Of a stretch of 64,000 nt of DNA, positions 34,045-43,108 are shown in pieces (within the stretch, counting starts at the first letter, position 1; each line of letters starts with the position of its first letter). Source of the DNA: Paenibacillus chibensis (GTDB taxonomy: Bacteria; Bacillota; Bacilli; Paenibacillales; Paenibacillaceae). A program made the translations under genes and the position numbers. The stretch is from the NCBI RefSeq assembly GCF_004001045.1, contig NZ_BIMK01000001.1, positions 62,001-126,000 on the forward strand. The letters are read 5' to 3'. The notes below the pieces were generated by a model. The model saw only the letters and a program-made list of their open reading frames with translations, searched no databases and was not told the DNA's origin.

Positions 34045-34083
34045 CCAGTTAAGCTCCGGAGAAATTCTCCGGAGCTTAACTGG
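34045..34083. repeat. Perfect 19-bp inverted repeat
   Basis: CCAGTTAAGCTCCGGAGAA is followed after one base by its exact complement. It lies between the galU stop and the acetyltransferase gene. No T-run follows on the minus strand and only TTT on the +, so it may be a factor-assisted terminator, an RNA-processing site or an operator. Confidence 0.7.
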
Positions 34084-34095
34084 TTTCCTATAGCC

Positions 34096-34974
34096 TTATT
34101 TGAGGGCTTCCCTCTCCATGATGCTTGATAAATACTGCAGTACAGGCCCGCGCAGCTCCTCGCGCTGCAGGCTCATTTCGAGCACGGCATGAACATAGCC
34201 GATCTTGTCGCCGATATCGAACCGTTGCCCTTCAAGCTCCAGGGCGCATATCCCTTCGGTTGAGCATAACCGGCGCAGAGCATCGGTTAATTGATATTCC
34301 CCGCCGGCTCCTTTTTCGATTTTTTCGAGCTCGGGAAATATGGAGGGGTTCAAAATATAACGCCCCATAACCGCAATATCGCTGGGCGCGTCAGCCGGAT
34401 CGGGCTTTTCGATGAGGTCCGTCACCCGGTAGATCCGATCCCCGTATTTGTCATAGGTAATAATGCCGTATTTTCCCGTTTCGCTGCGGGGAACCGGTTT
34501 GACGCCGACGATCTGCTTTTCGTATTTCTCATAAGCATGCATCATCTGCTTGAGCGCAGGCGGATCCGACAGCATGATGTTATCTCCCAGCAGAACCGCG
34601 AACGGCTCGTCGTCAATGAACTGCCGGGCGCATAAGATCGCGTGTCCCAGACCCAGCGGTTCTTTTTGCCGGATATAATGGATATTCACCATCTCGCTGA
34701 TACTTGCGACTTCATCCAGCAGCTCCCATTTCCCTTTTTCCTGCAGCATCTGCTCGAGCTCCAATGACCGGTCAAAATGATCCTCGATCGATTTTTTATT
34801 GCGTCCGGTGACGATAATGATGCTTTCGATGCCGGCTTCCACCGCTTCCTCAACGATATATTGAATCGCCGGTTTATCGACGATCGGGAGCATTTCCTTC
34901 GGTTGTGCCTTCGTTGCCGGAAGAAATCTCGTGCCGAGGCCGGCGGCGGGTATGACCGCTTTTCTGATTTTCAT
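34096..34974 (-). CDS. galU: UTP-glucose-1-phosphate uridylyltransferase
   Basis: Makes UDP-glucose for glycosylation, teichoic acids and exopolysaccharides. A 292-residue nucleotidyltransferase with the signature AAGLGTRFLPATKAQPKEMLP (residues about 10-30, metal and UTP binding) and VLLGDNIM near 130. It is the third gene after GT39 and GT2, 7 bases from the GT2 stop, so it probably supplies their sugar nucleotide. GGAG is 11 bases before the ATG. Confidence 0.94.
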   Translation of the reverse strand: MKIRKAVIPAAGLGTRFLPATKAQPKEMLPIVDKPAIQYIVEEAVEAGIESIIIVTGRNKKSIEDHFDRSLELEQMLQEKGKWELLDEVASISEMVNIHYIRQKEPLGLGHAILCARQFIDDEPFAVLLGDNIMLSDPPALKQMMHAYEKYEKQIVGVKPVPRSETGKYGIITYDKYGDRIYRVTDLIEKPDPADAPSDIAVMGRYILNPSIFPELEKIEKGAGGEYQLTDALRRLCSTEGICALELEGQRFDIGDKIGYVHAVLEMSLQREELRGPVLQYLSSIMEREALK

Positions 34975-34981
34975 GTGATGC

Positions 34982-35962
34982 TCATCTCCTTAACGCTGGC
35001 TGATCCTCCGATTTTTTCGTATATACCGAGCTGACGATATACAGGGGCCGCTGCTTGACTTCATCATAAATTCGCCCCAAATACTCGCCAATCACGCCAA
35101 GGAACATCAGAATACAGCCGCTGAATATGATTTGAAGAGCAATGAGCGATGACCATCCCGGTACCGTGACGCGGGTAAACCATTTTTCGATCAACACGAC
35201 CAGCAAATATACAAACCCGGCTGCAGAGATCAAGACGCCTGCTATTCCTGCTGCTTTCAACGGCTTGGAGGAGAAGGATGTCATGCCGTCCATGGACAGC
35301 TTCAGCATTTTTTTAAGCGGATACTTGGACTCGCCTGCAAACCGTTCATCCCTGACGTATTCCACGGCCGTCTGCCGGAAGCCAACCCAGCTGACCAGAC
35401 CGCGTACATAGCGGTTCTTTTCGGGAAGACGCTTCATTTCATCGCATACTTTCCGGTCCAAGAGCCGGAAATCACCGGTATCCAGAGGGATGTCAATCTC
35501 GGTCATCCGCTTCAATATTCGGTAAAAGGCGCTTGCCGTTTGCCGCTTGAACCAGGTTTCACCTTTACGCTCCGAGCGCTTTGCATAGACGACATCATAG
35601 CCTTCCCTCCATTTGGCGATCATGTCGAGCATCAGCTCGGGGGGATCCTGAAGATCAGCGTCGATGACGATAACTGCGTCGCCCCGGGCATAGTCCATGC
35701 CCGCCGTGATGGCAACCTGATGACCGAAATTACGGGAAAACTGGATGAGCGTAACACTCGGATCCTTTTCGCCCATGGCGACAATAAGCTCGGCCGTCTG
35801 ATCGCGGCTGCCGTCGTTGACGAACAGCAGTTCATAGCTCTCGCCGGTTTGATCCATGACGCTTTTCAAACGCCAATAGGTTTCACGTATAACCTCCTCT
35901 TCGTTATAGACAGGAATAACGACGGAATATCGGACGTTTTGTATTTGATCCACGAGGTTCAC
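34982..35962 (-). CDS. Family 2 glycosyltransferase, bactoprenol type
   Basis: A 326-residue GT2 enzyme with the GT-A fold (VVIPVYNEEEVI at residues about 14-25; DADLQDPP with the metal-binding DXD near 105) and two C-terminal membrane helices. It resembles YkcC / GtrB enzymes that load sugar onto undecaprenyl phosphate. The start GTG overlaps the GT39 stop in the GTGA manner, so the two are translationally coupled. Confidence 0.88.
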   Translation of the reverse strand: MNLVDQIQNVRYSVVIPVYNEEEVIRETYWRLKSVMDQTGESYELLFVNDGSRDQTAELIVAMGEKDPSVTLIQFSRNFGHQVAITAGMDYARGDAVIVIDADLQDPPELMLDMIAKWREGYDVVYAKRSERKGETWFKRQTASAFYRILKRMTEIDIPLDTGDFRLLDRKVCDEMKRLPEKNRYVRGLVSWVGFRQTAVEYVRDERFAGESKYPLKKMLKLSMDGMTSFSSKPLKAAGIAGVLISAAGFVYLLVVLIEKWFTRVTVPGWSSLIALQIIFSGCILMFLGVIGEYLGRIYDEVKQRPLYIVSSVYTKKSEDQPALRR

Positions 35963-38055
35963 TCTTCTCCCGCTCCCGATTGGATTTCATAAAGCGTCGT
36001 ACCGCCATCCATACCGCCCCGGAACGATCCTCCGCCGGAGCTTCCGCTGCCGCTGCTGTCACCATTCGTTTGGCCGCTGTCTGAGCCACCGCCCCATTCC
36101 GAAGCCGGCACCTCTGTCGCATTGGCTTTAATCCATGCGGTTACGTCCGAGCTGCTTTCCCGTCCCATGCCGCCTTGGCCTTGGCCGGATAACAGAAAAT
36201 ATTTGATCTTCCCATCCTGTACCAGCTTCTTCACGCCATCAACGGTTAAGATCGGATCTGAGCCTGAATATCCCCCCATCGCCATGACGGCATTTCCGGT
36301 CCGGATGATATAGGGAGCTGCTGATTGCGCGCTGCTAACGGCAAAAAGGTATTTCTCGCCGGTATTGTGCTCGGTGAGGTATTCCAGTAACGCTTCGTTC
36401 ACGGTGCCGGTCATGCGTCCCCCGCCTTTGGACTCCCCGGGGCCTGCGGCCGGCAGCTGGCTGGATTGTCCATATATAATCGGCGTTGCGGACCAGTAAC
36501 CCGGGGCAAGGAGCAGTAAAATCAAACCCGCTGCAGCCAGGGCTAGCGTTCGGCGCTCCGCCTTTCGGTAGATCACCAGGAGTGCAGCCGATCCGATACC
36601 GACAACCAACGTCACGATCAACAGGAGCGGTCCAATCTGATCGGTATAAGCTTGTAAAATAAAAGCTTCAAATGCGGTTGTACCTAAGATGGCTGCAGGC
36701 AGCAGCCAGCTCCTCCAACCTTCCCTGCTCCGGTAATCCTTCCACATGGAGCTCCACCCTGCACCCGTCAGCGCTGCGATTGGCGGACCCATCATGACCA
36801 GATAATACTGATGAAAAAATCCGGCGATGCTGAAAAATCCCATGACCGGGATTAACCAAGCCAACCAGAACAATGTTTCCTTCTGCCCATCCGTCATTTC
36901 TTGCCGCCAGCGCCACCCGGCGAGAAGGGCAATGCTGCCCATCAGGACAAACGGCAGCAGCCAGCTTGCCTGGCCGGACAATTCCTGTTGGAACAGCCGC
37001 AGCGGCCCGGCCGAACCGGTGTTGAACATCCCTCCGCCTGCTCCGCCTCGTCCATTCATGCCCGGCGGCATGCCACCTCCGGGCCCGCCGGAGAATCCTC
37101 GGCCGGAACTGCCTGGCCCATCACCATTCAAATTACCCGGTGCTGTACCCCCGGGACCGTTGGTGCTGCTCTGAACCGTGTTCGATCCGCTCCGCTGGGT
37201 TTGTTCGTCGGGACTAAATCCCTTTCCCCCATCACCCGGATTCATGCCCCCGCCGGTTCCGCGATTGCCGGTCAGCCTCGAAACTCCGTTATAACCGAAC
37301 GCAAGCTCCAATACGGAATTGGTCTGGCTGCTGCCGATATACGGGCGTTCAGACGCCGGGACGGAATCCACGATCACCGCCCATGACACGGAAACAAGCG
37401 CCAGGGTAACGGTCGCTCCGGCAAGCGTGATCCACTTTTTCTTCCAACCGGTTCGAAAGCTCAGCAAATAAAGCAGATAAAATGCCGGAACGACCATATA
37501 AGCCTGCAGCATTTTAATATTGAAGCCTACGCCGACCATGGCAAAGGCTCCGAGAATCCATCCGGATTTCTTTTGCCGGATTCCCCGAAACAGCATCCAG
37601 ATGCCGAGTAAAAGCGTAAACACAAGCAGGCTGTCCACATTGTTGGTTCTGGCAACGGCCACAGCCACCGGCATGCAAGCCATCGCAAGGCTGGCCAATC
37701 TCGCGGCCCAAATACCGAATGTCGGTTTTATCAAGACGTAGATCATCAGCGTTGATCCGATATAGGCGAGCGCCTGCGGCAGGATCACGCTCCAGCCGCG
37801 AAAGCCGAATAACATTGCGCTCAGCGTCTGCAGCCAAAAAGCCACAGGCGGTTTGTCCACCGTTACATAGCCGCCTGGATCAAACGAGGCATAAAAGAAA
37901 TTATGAAAGCTCTGAAGCATGCTTTTTACTGCCGACGTATAGTAGGCATTCACAAACTGGTCGTCCCATATTCCGTAAACGCTGAAAAATACGGCAAGCA
38001 AAACTGCGATAACAAGCATGACATCGATCCGGTGTCTGGATTTTGTGGTGCCCAT
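35959..38055 (-). CDS. GT39 membrane glycosyltransferase with Gly-rich insert
   Basis: A 698-residue ArnT/PMT-like enzyme (YkcB-type) that moves a sugar from a lipid carrier to an envelope acceptor. Multiple N-terminal helices, the acidic pair IWDD near residue 31, FDPGGYVTVDKPP near 58-70 and PPIAAL in a later helix fit the family. Residues about 263-350 are a Gly/Pro/Asn-rich low-complexity insert in an extracellular loop, and a Gly/Ser-rich stretch recurs near the C-terminus. AGGAGG lies 6 bases before the ATG. First gene of GT39-GT2-galU. Confidence 0.87.
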   Translation of the reverse strand: MGTTKSRHRIDVMLVIAVLLAVFFSVYGIWDDQFVNAYYTSAVKSMLQSFHNFFYASFDPGGYVTVDKPPVAFWLQTLSAMLFGFRGWSVILPQALAYIGSTLMIYVLIKPTFGIWAARLASLAMACMPVAVAVARTNNVDSLLVFTLLLGIWMLFRGIRQKKSGWILGAFAMVGVGFNIKMLQAYMVVPAFYLLYLLSFRTGWKKKWITLAGATVTLALVSVSWAVIVDSVPASERPYIGSSQTNSVLELAFGYNGVSRLTGNRGTGGGMNPGDGGKGFSPDEQTQRSGSNTVQSSTNGPGGTAPGNLNGDGPGSSGRGFSGGPGGGMPPGMNGRGGAGGGMFNTGSAGPLRLFQQELSGQASWLLPFVLMGSIALLAGWRWRQEMTDGQKETLFWLAWLIPVMGFFSIAGFFHQYYLVMMGPPIAALTGAGWSSMWKDYRSREGWRSWLLPAAILGTTAFEAFILQAYTDQIGPLLLIVTLVVGIGSAALLVIYRKAERRTLALAAAGLILLLLAPGYWSATPIIYGQSSQLPAAGPGESKGGGRMTGTVNEALLEYLTEHNTGEKYLFAVSSAQSAAPYIIRTGNAVMAMGGYSGSDPILTVDGVKKLVQDGKIKYFLLSGQGQGGMGRESSSDVTAWIKANATEVPASEWGGGSDSGQTNGDSSGSGSSGGGSFRGGMDGGTTLYEIQSGAGEE

Positions 38056-38191
38056 GGGTTTCCTCCTGTCTCCATTACTTGATATGGATTCCTTATGGAG
38101 GTAATTATGAAATTCCAAACTTAAGCCAACCTTAAACGGTTCCGAAAACCGGTTCCTTAGGTTCTCTAGGCCTCTGAGATACTTTTTTTAC

Positions 38192-38235
38192 TGGTGAATA
38201 GGATCAAATGGATGTATTATGAAACTTAGTTTCAT
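38192..38235 (+). promoter_or_regulatory. Promoter and 17-bp palindrome upstream of the oxidoreductase
   Basis: A weak -35 (TGGTGA, 38192-38197) and TATTAT (38215-38220) are 17 bases apart. The perfect palindrome ATGAAAC-TTA-GTTTCAT (38219-38235) overlaps the -10 and start site, like a repressor operator. The repressor is not adjacent. Confidence 0.5.
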
Positions 38236-38279
38236 CTAATAAAACGTTTGTCGAATAAAACAATTAGGAGGTGGCCTTA

Positions 38280-39257
38280 ATGAAAGCCATCGTGGTTGAA
38301 GAGCTGGGCTCTGCTCAGAACATGAAATACAAAGAGATTGATATGCCCGTCATCTCTCCGAAGCAGGTTCTGATTCGCGTACATACCACCAGCGTTAATT
38401 ATGCGGATATTAAATCCCGTTACGGAAAAAAAGGAGCGGAGAAGCTTCCGTTTGTGCCGGGGCTCGAAGCGTCGGGAATCGTGGAGGAGATTGGCGATGA
38501 GGTCACGGCTTTCCGCAGAGGCGACCGCGTCCTGGCCTTCCCGCCTCACGGCTCCTACGCCGAATATATCGCTGCCGATGAAAACCTCACCTTTGCCGTT
38601 CCGGATCGGGTTGACCTCGAGACAGCGGGAGCATGCGGCATCGTATCCTTCCTGTCCTGCAAGCTTCTTGGGGAGGTAGCCCGAATGCAGCCCGGTGAAA
38701 GCGTCCTGGTTCATGCTGCAGCGGGAGGCGTCGGAACGACGGCGATTCAAGTTGCCAAAGCCCTCGGTGCGGGTCTTGTGATCGGCACGGTCGGCAGCGA
38801 AAGCAAAGTAAAGGCAGCTCTTGAGGCCGGTGCGGATCACGTGCTCTGCTTCGAACGCGGAAAGCCGTTAGCAGAACAGGTGCGACATTGGACTAAGGGC
38901 CGCGGCGCAGACATCGTTCTGGATTCCGTGGGGGGCGAGCTGACACAAGCGGGCATGGACGCGCTGGCACCGTACGGCCGCCTCGTGGTATTCGGCAATT
39001 CCAGCGGCGAATACGGCCGCATCGATACCGGAAATCTGCATGCCAGCTGCCGCTCCGTGCTTGGCTACAGTCTTGGAACAACGCGTAAAGAGCGCCCCGA
39101 CTCTCTGCGGAGCACCGCGGCACTCGTTTTCCGCCTGATGGAAACGGGCAAGCTTCAGGTACATATCGGCAAACGGTTTCCGCTGTACGAAGCGCCTATG
39201 GCTCATGAATGGGTGGAAAGCCGAAAAAGCACAGGTAAAGTGATCTTGTTTCTATAA
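38280..39257 (+). CDS. NADPH:quinone reductase-like oxidoreductase
   Basis: A 325-residue medium-chain dehydrogenase/reductase of the zeta-crystallin/quinone-oxidoreductase branch. The NADPH-binding motif is VHAAAGGVGTTAIQVAKALG near residues 140-160, and the zinc-binding cysteines of alcohol dehydrogenases are absent, so it probably reduces quinones or enones. GGAGG lies 8 bases before the ATG. A palindrome at the promoter suggests control by a stress repressor. Confidence 0.88.
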   Translation: MKAIVVEELGSAQNMKYKEIDMPVISPKQVLIRVHTTSVNYADIKSRYGKKGAEKLPFVPGLEASGIVEEIGDEVTAFRRGDRVLAFPPHGSYAEYIAADENLTFAVPDRVDLETAGACGIVSFLSCKLLGEVARMQPGESVLVHAAAGGVGTTAIQVAKALGAGLVIGTVGSESKVKAALEAGADHVLCFERGKPLAEQVRHWTKGRGADIVLDSVGGELTQAGMDALAPYGRLVVFGNSSGEYGRIDTGNLHASCRSVLGYSLGTTRKERPDSLRSTAALVFRLMETGKLQVHIGKRFPLYEAPMAHEWVESRKSTGKVILFL

Positions 39258-39296
39258 ATCTCCTGCCATGATCGGTATGGTTCTCATAGATTGCAA

Positions 39297-39350
39297 AAGG
39301 GATGCTCCTCTCTGTCCGCATGTGCGGACCTTAGGAACATCCCTTCTTCC
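39297..39350. terminator. Bidirectional terminator
   Basis: Outer stem AAGGGATG/CATCCCTT and inner stem GTCCGCA/TGCGGAC, between two convergent genes, with a weak T-run on the + side. Confidence 0.7.
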
Positions 39351-39355
39351 ATGAA

Positions 39356-39916
39356 TTATGCTTCATCTACGCAGGACGCATTTTGGCTTCGCTCGATCAG
39401 CCAGCAGTCCCGGTAGGCGCCTTCATGCCATTCATGCTGCGGAAGCAGCTTTTTCTTCACGAATCCGCATTTCTCGTACACCCGGATCGCCCGGTGGTTC
39501 CATTCTTGCGGATCCATGACGATCCGGTCTGCGTTCAAGCTATCGAGCAAATAGGACGCCATCGATTGAATCAGCCGCGTTCCGATGCCCCGGTTCCAGA
39601 AGCCGGGTTCACCAATGAACTGGTCCATGCCGAAGATTCGCTCCGATTTCGCGTACCCGTACAGCTCCCGCTCCGCTTCATCGATCTCGTAGTACTGGAT
39701 GTAGCCGATCGGCTCATCCCGATACATCACGATGCTTCGGATCGATTCGCTGTCCTCCCGGTAAAAATGCTCGTACACCCGCTCCAGATCATGCGGCCGG
39801 TCGCGCCCTTCATAATATTGAAGGACCTCCGGATCGCTCAGCCACTTTGCAAGCAGCACGGCATCGTCCGCCTCCATGGACCTGACCTCAAGATCATCCT
39901 GTTTGAATCGGATCAT
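39356..39916 (-). CDS. GNAT acetyltransferase, AAC(6')-like
   Basis: A 186-residue acetyltransferase resembling aminoglycoside 6'-N-acetyltransferases: GMDQFIGEPGFWNRGIGTRLI and MDPQEWNHRAIRVYEKCGF are the acetyl-CoA and C-terminal motifs of that group. Whether it modifies aminoglycosides is unknown; many such chromosomal genes do not. The start overlaps the DinB stop in the ATGA manner, so they are coupled. Confidence 0.75.
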   Translation of the reverse strand: MIRFKQDDLEVRSMEADDAVLLAKWLSDPEVLQYYEGRDRPHDLERVYEHFYREDSESIRSIVMYRDEPIGYIQYYEIDEAERELYGYAKSERIFGMDQFIGEPGFWNRGIGTRLIQSMASYLLDSLNADRIVMDPQEWNHRAIRVYEKCGFVKKKLLPQHEWHEGAYRDCWLIERSQNASCVDEA

Positions 39917-40374
39917 TCCTGACCCTCTATGTATGCTCGAATCTGTCCCATATGATGCCGGTCATGCTCATAAAAATCAATCAAGTACTCGTCTACAGAC
40001 ATGACGCCGCCATGCTTGATGCCAAATTCGGCTTCCGGAATTCCCTGCAGCACATTCAGCAGTTCGCGGCGCGTTTCCACCGTCTGCCGGATCAGGTCCG
40101 CTTTGCTTTGGGTCAGTCCGTACACGGCAGCGTCTCTGTTGAACTCGTCGAAATCCAGATTCTTCAGCGTCAGCGGCTGATGCGCGGCCATTGGACGCAC
40201 CGCATGTTCAAGGAAATAATTGTCCCACAGCATCATGTGGCTAATTATGTCGCGCGGCGACCATTTGCCTTCGGCAATAGATCCGCTCCACTGCTCCTCC
40301 GGCAGATGCTCCAGCTCCTCTGCGAATGCAACCAGCTCAGCGAAGGCTTCCAACTTCTCCTGCTTCGAAACCAT
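39913..40374 (-). CDS. DinB family protein
   Basis: A 153-residue four-helix protein of the DinB/YfiT superfamily. The metal-site histidines are probably in DIISHMMLWDN (near 45) and FYEHDRHHMGQIRAYIEG near the C-terminus. The family includes thiol-dependent transferases and DNA-damage-induced proteins; no specific reaction can be given. GGAG lies 8 bases before the ATG. It overlaps the AAC(6')-like gene, forming an operon. Confidence 0.85.
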   Translation of the reverse strand: MVSKQEKLEAFAELVAFAEELEHLPEEQWSGSIAEGKWSPRDIISHMMLWDNYFLEHAVRPMAAHQPLTLKNLDFDEFNRDAAVYGLTQSKADLIRQTVETRRELLNVLQGIPEAEFGIKHGGVMSVDEYLIDFYEHDRHHMGQIRAYIEGQE

Positions 40375-40468
40375 GGGTATCTCTCCTTTGCATGTTCCCA
40401 GAATGGGGTTGTACTTTCCTTCCTGATCATACCATCTCCACGAGCCCTATACAAGAACATTTGTTCGA

Positions 40469-41212
40469 TCACAAGTCTTGTTTGTTCAACAGGTCCTGAA
40501 GACTCCGATATGCCTCATGCGTGCCCATGTCATAGCTGTTGCCCTCCGCAAAGAAGGCCTTCAAATCCTTTTTTCGCGACAACCATTCCGGGAAATATCC
40601 GGGCGCATCGGAAGGATGCCCTTCCAGCAGATACGACTTGAACAAAGGCAGCGTCTCTCTCCGATAAATATATACTGCAAAAGCGCCGATATCCGTTTTG
40701 GGCTGTTCCGGCTTTTCTTCAAAGGATAACACTCGCTGCTGCCCATCGAGCTCAACCACGCCCATTCTCCCCAGCTCCTCCGCATCCTCCAGATGCTGCA
40801 CCAGAATGCAGTCGGTTTGCTGCTGCTTAAAAAACTCCACGTACGAGTTCAAATCAAACGTAAATACGTTATCCCCGGCGCAGATAAGCAAATCCTCGTC
40901 GATCCCTTCGCTTTCGATCGCAAACCGGATATCGCCAATCGCCCCAAGCCGGTCATCTTGCGTCATGGAGCCGTCTTGGATGATTGTTACAGGCTTTCGG
41001 AACGAACGGGACGCAGCCCACTTCTCAAACGCCGCATAAAACTTCGAATTCGTAACAATGATCATTTCCGCGATGGAGGGTACCTCCTCCATTTTCCCGA
41101 TAATCAAGTCGATGATCGTGACATCGCCCATGGGGAGCAGGGATTTCGGCGTGTTCAAGGTCAGCGGATACAGCCTTGTTGCATAACCCGCAGCCAGAAT
41201 GAGTGCTTTCAT
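40469..41212 (-). CDS. Sugar-phosphate nucleotidyltransferase
   Basis: A 247-residue nucleotidyltransferase, with the signature LILAAGYATRLYPLTLNTPKS at the N-terminus and ICAGDNVFTFDL (metal-binding) near residue 105. This is the NTP_transferase domain of glucose-1-phosphate thymidylyl/cytidylyltransferases; the exact base and sugar are unknown. AGGAGG lies 5 bases before the ATG. It is a single gene, but GalU-type and glycosyltransferase genes lie within 7 kb. Confidence 0.85.
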   Translation of the reverse strand: MKALILAAGYATRLYPLTLNTPKSLLPMGDVTIIDLIIGKMEEVPSIAEMIIVTNSKFYAAFEKWAASRSFRKPVTIIQDGSMTQDDRLGAIGDIRFAIESEGIDEDLLICAGDNVFTFDLNSYVEFFKQQQTDCILVQHLEDAEELGRMGVVELDGQQRVLSFEEKPEQPKTDIGAFAVYIYRRETLPLFKSYLLEGHPSDAPGYFPEWLSRKKDLKAFFAEGNSYDMGTHEAYRSLQDLLNKQDL

Positions 41213-41258
41213 AGGGTCCTCCTGTCAATCATTCTTCTGCTCCCTAGTATAGCTTGAA

Positions 41259-42071
41259 TTACAGCAGCAGGCTTCTTTTTTTGAATAACATCATTCCTGC
41301 TGCGAAGCCGGCCAATCCTGCACCCAGCAATATCCCGCAGGTCGGCCCCCAGTTCACAGTGCCTTTGACGATGCCAGCCGGATTGAATAGCGAAAATAAC
41401 GAAATATGCTGCATCCACGAGAGCTTCTCGCTGATCTTGCCTACGAGATTCAGACTGAACAATCCGAAAACGACGATCCCGGAAATGCCCAGCGCCCTTT
41501 TCTCGTCGTTCGAGACGGCCGAAATGAAAAAGCTGATGCCGCATACCGCGAAGAAAAGCAACAAAGCCCCCACATTCAGCAGCAAAAAGTTGCTCGAGTT
41601 AAAATCGTTCAAATCCCCGATAAACCAGGCGTACCCTCCGTAACCGGCCAGCGTTGTTACCGCCGTAATGATCAGCAGCCCGGTCAGCAGCACGATAGCC
41701 TGTGTTAAAGCGACCTTGACCCGGGTTGTCGGCGCGGACAGCAGATAAGCCATGGCTCCTTGATCCACAAGACGCGCCATGAGCTGGGTGGAGGTCATCA
41801 CGCTGAAGATGGAAAGAATAAGCACGAACAAAAGGCCGTAATATTCGCCGGAGATGAAGGCGTCAACGCTTCCGAATCCGTTCTCAAGGCCAAACGCCCG
41901 GCTGAGTCCCGGAGGCATCGATTCCAGCAGCGCGTTCAGATTCTCCGACTGCGTTGCCATGCTTGGATAAATCCAAAACATGAGCAGGATATAAAAGGCC
42001 GATCCAAATGCATAGCTCGCCATCGTCTGCAGATGGCTTTTCATCATTTGTGCGTATAACGGCATATTCAT
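41259..42071 (-). CDS. ABC-2 type transporter permease
   Basis: A 270-residue membrane protein with six predicted helices, the partner of the ATPase just upstream. It has the typical ABC-2 export permease profile (SMATQSENLNALLESMPPG after helix 1, a conserved helix pair near the end). The ATG stands one base after the ATPase stop, so translation is coupled. I reject the longer frame to 42206, which lies inside the ATPase gene. Confidence 0.82.
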   Translation of the reverse strand: MNMPLYAQMMKSHLQTMASYAFGSAFYILLMFWIYPSMATQSENLNALLESMPPGLSRAFGLENGFGSVDAFISGEYYGLLFVLILSIFSVMTSTQLMARLVDQGAMAYLLSAPTTRVKVALTQAIVLLTGLLIITAVTTLAGYGGYAWFIGDLNDFNSSNFLLLNVGALLLFFAVCGISFFISAVSNDEKRALGISGIVVFGLFSLNLVGKISEKLSWMQHISLFSLFNPAGIVKGTVNWGPTCGILLGAGLAGFAAGMMLFKKRSLLL

Positions 42072-42072
42072 G

Positions 42073-42957
42073 TCATTCCCTTCCTCCCCGGTCGTAATAA
42101 TCCATAAAAATATCTTCCAGGTTCTGCGAAAAAACATCGATGCTGCGGATGCGGTATTTGGCCGTCTCTTGGGCAAAACGGTTATAATCCCCCTGAACCG
42201 CGACACGCACCTGCTTATCTTTATAAGAATCGATCTTCAGGCCGCTAGCGAGAAAAGCATCCCGGTCTGCTTCATGCTCGAAGGTGACCTCAAACAGCTT
42301 CCGCTGAACCGCCTGCAGTTCGTGAATGTTTTTGACGGCAATGATTTTTCCGTCCTTGATGATGGCCGCCCGGTCGCAAGTGCGTTCGATTTCCGGGAAG
42401 CTGTGCGATGACATGAGGAAGGTGGTCCCCTTCGCCTTTTCCTCCAGAACCAGCTCGATAAACACCTTCTGCATCAGCGGGTCGAGTCCGGATGTCGGTT
42501 CATCCAAAATGACCACTTCCGGCTCATGCATCAATGCGGCAACGATGCCGACCTTTTGCTTCATGCCCTTGGACATTTTGCGGATGGGCGTGCGGTCATC
42601 GAACTGCAGTCTTTCCACAAGCTCGGCCCGCCGCTGCTCGTTGACGCCACCTCGCAAGGTGGCCATAAAATCCAGAAAGCTTTTCCCCGTCATTCCCTCC
42701 ATAAAAGCTATCTCTCCCGGCAGATATCCGATCAGCTTCTGAAAACGTCCCTGATCCTTCCAGGTGTCGTATCCCTTGATCTGAACGAAGCCCTTCTCCG
42801 GTTTCATGAAGCCCATGATGTGGCGGATCGTCGTGGACTTGCCGGCGCCGTTGGGTCCGAGAAATCCGAACACCTCGCCCTGCTCCACCGTAAAAGAGAC
42901 ATCGTAAATCCCCTTACCGCCTGGAAAAACCTTCGTGACATGCGAAACAGTAAGCAT
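42073..42957 (-). CDS. ABC transporter ATP-binding protein
   Basis: A 294-residue exporter ATPase. Walker A is GPNGAGKS near residue 36, the signature is MSKGMKQK near 130 and Walker B is [13 protein letters not shown] near 150, with the switch His in MSSHSF. The C-terminal 70 residues form the usual DUF4162-like tail of antibiotic or bacteriocin exporters. GGGAGG lies 8 bases before the ATG. Divergent from a TetR regulator. Confidence 0.92.
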   Translation of the reverse strand: MLTVSHVTKVFPGGKGIYDVSFTVEQGEVFGFLGPNGAGKSTTIRHIMGFMKPEKGFVQIKGYDTWKDQGRFQKLIGYLPGEIAFMEGMTGKSFLDFMATLRGGVNEQRRAELVERLQFDDRTPIRKMSKGMKQKVGIVAALMHEPEVVILDEPTSGLDPLMQKVFIELVLEEKAKGTTFLMSSHSFPEIERTCDRAAIIKDGKIIAVKNIHELQAVQRKLFEVTFEHEADRDAFLASGLKIDSYKDKQVRVAVQGDYNRFAQETAKYRIRSIDVFSQNLEDIFMDYYDRGGRE

Positions 42958-42985
42958 GGTCTGCGCCTCCCAATCGGGAACATAA

Positions 42986-43087
42986 TTATGAAATAATTAA
43001 AACCAAATATTTCACAACCAGATCATACGCCGCCGTCTCGAACCCGTCAATATAGTTATGAAATATTATTATGATATAATTTCATTA
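42986..43087. promoter_or_regulatory. Divergent promoter region with TetR-type repeats
   Basis: TTATGAAAT occurs at 42986-42994 and 43056-43064, and the inverted form ATTTCATTA at 43079-43087, so the last two make a 32-bp imperfect palindrome. TATAAT at 43075-43080 (for tetR) lies inside it. Repression of both the ABC operon and tetR by the TetR protein is likely. Confidence 0.6.
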
Positions 43088-43108
43088 TTAGACGGCTAAG
43101 GCCGGGAG

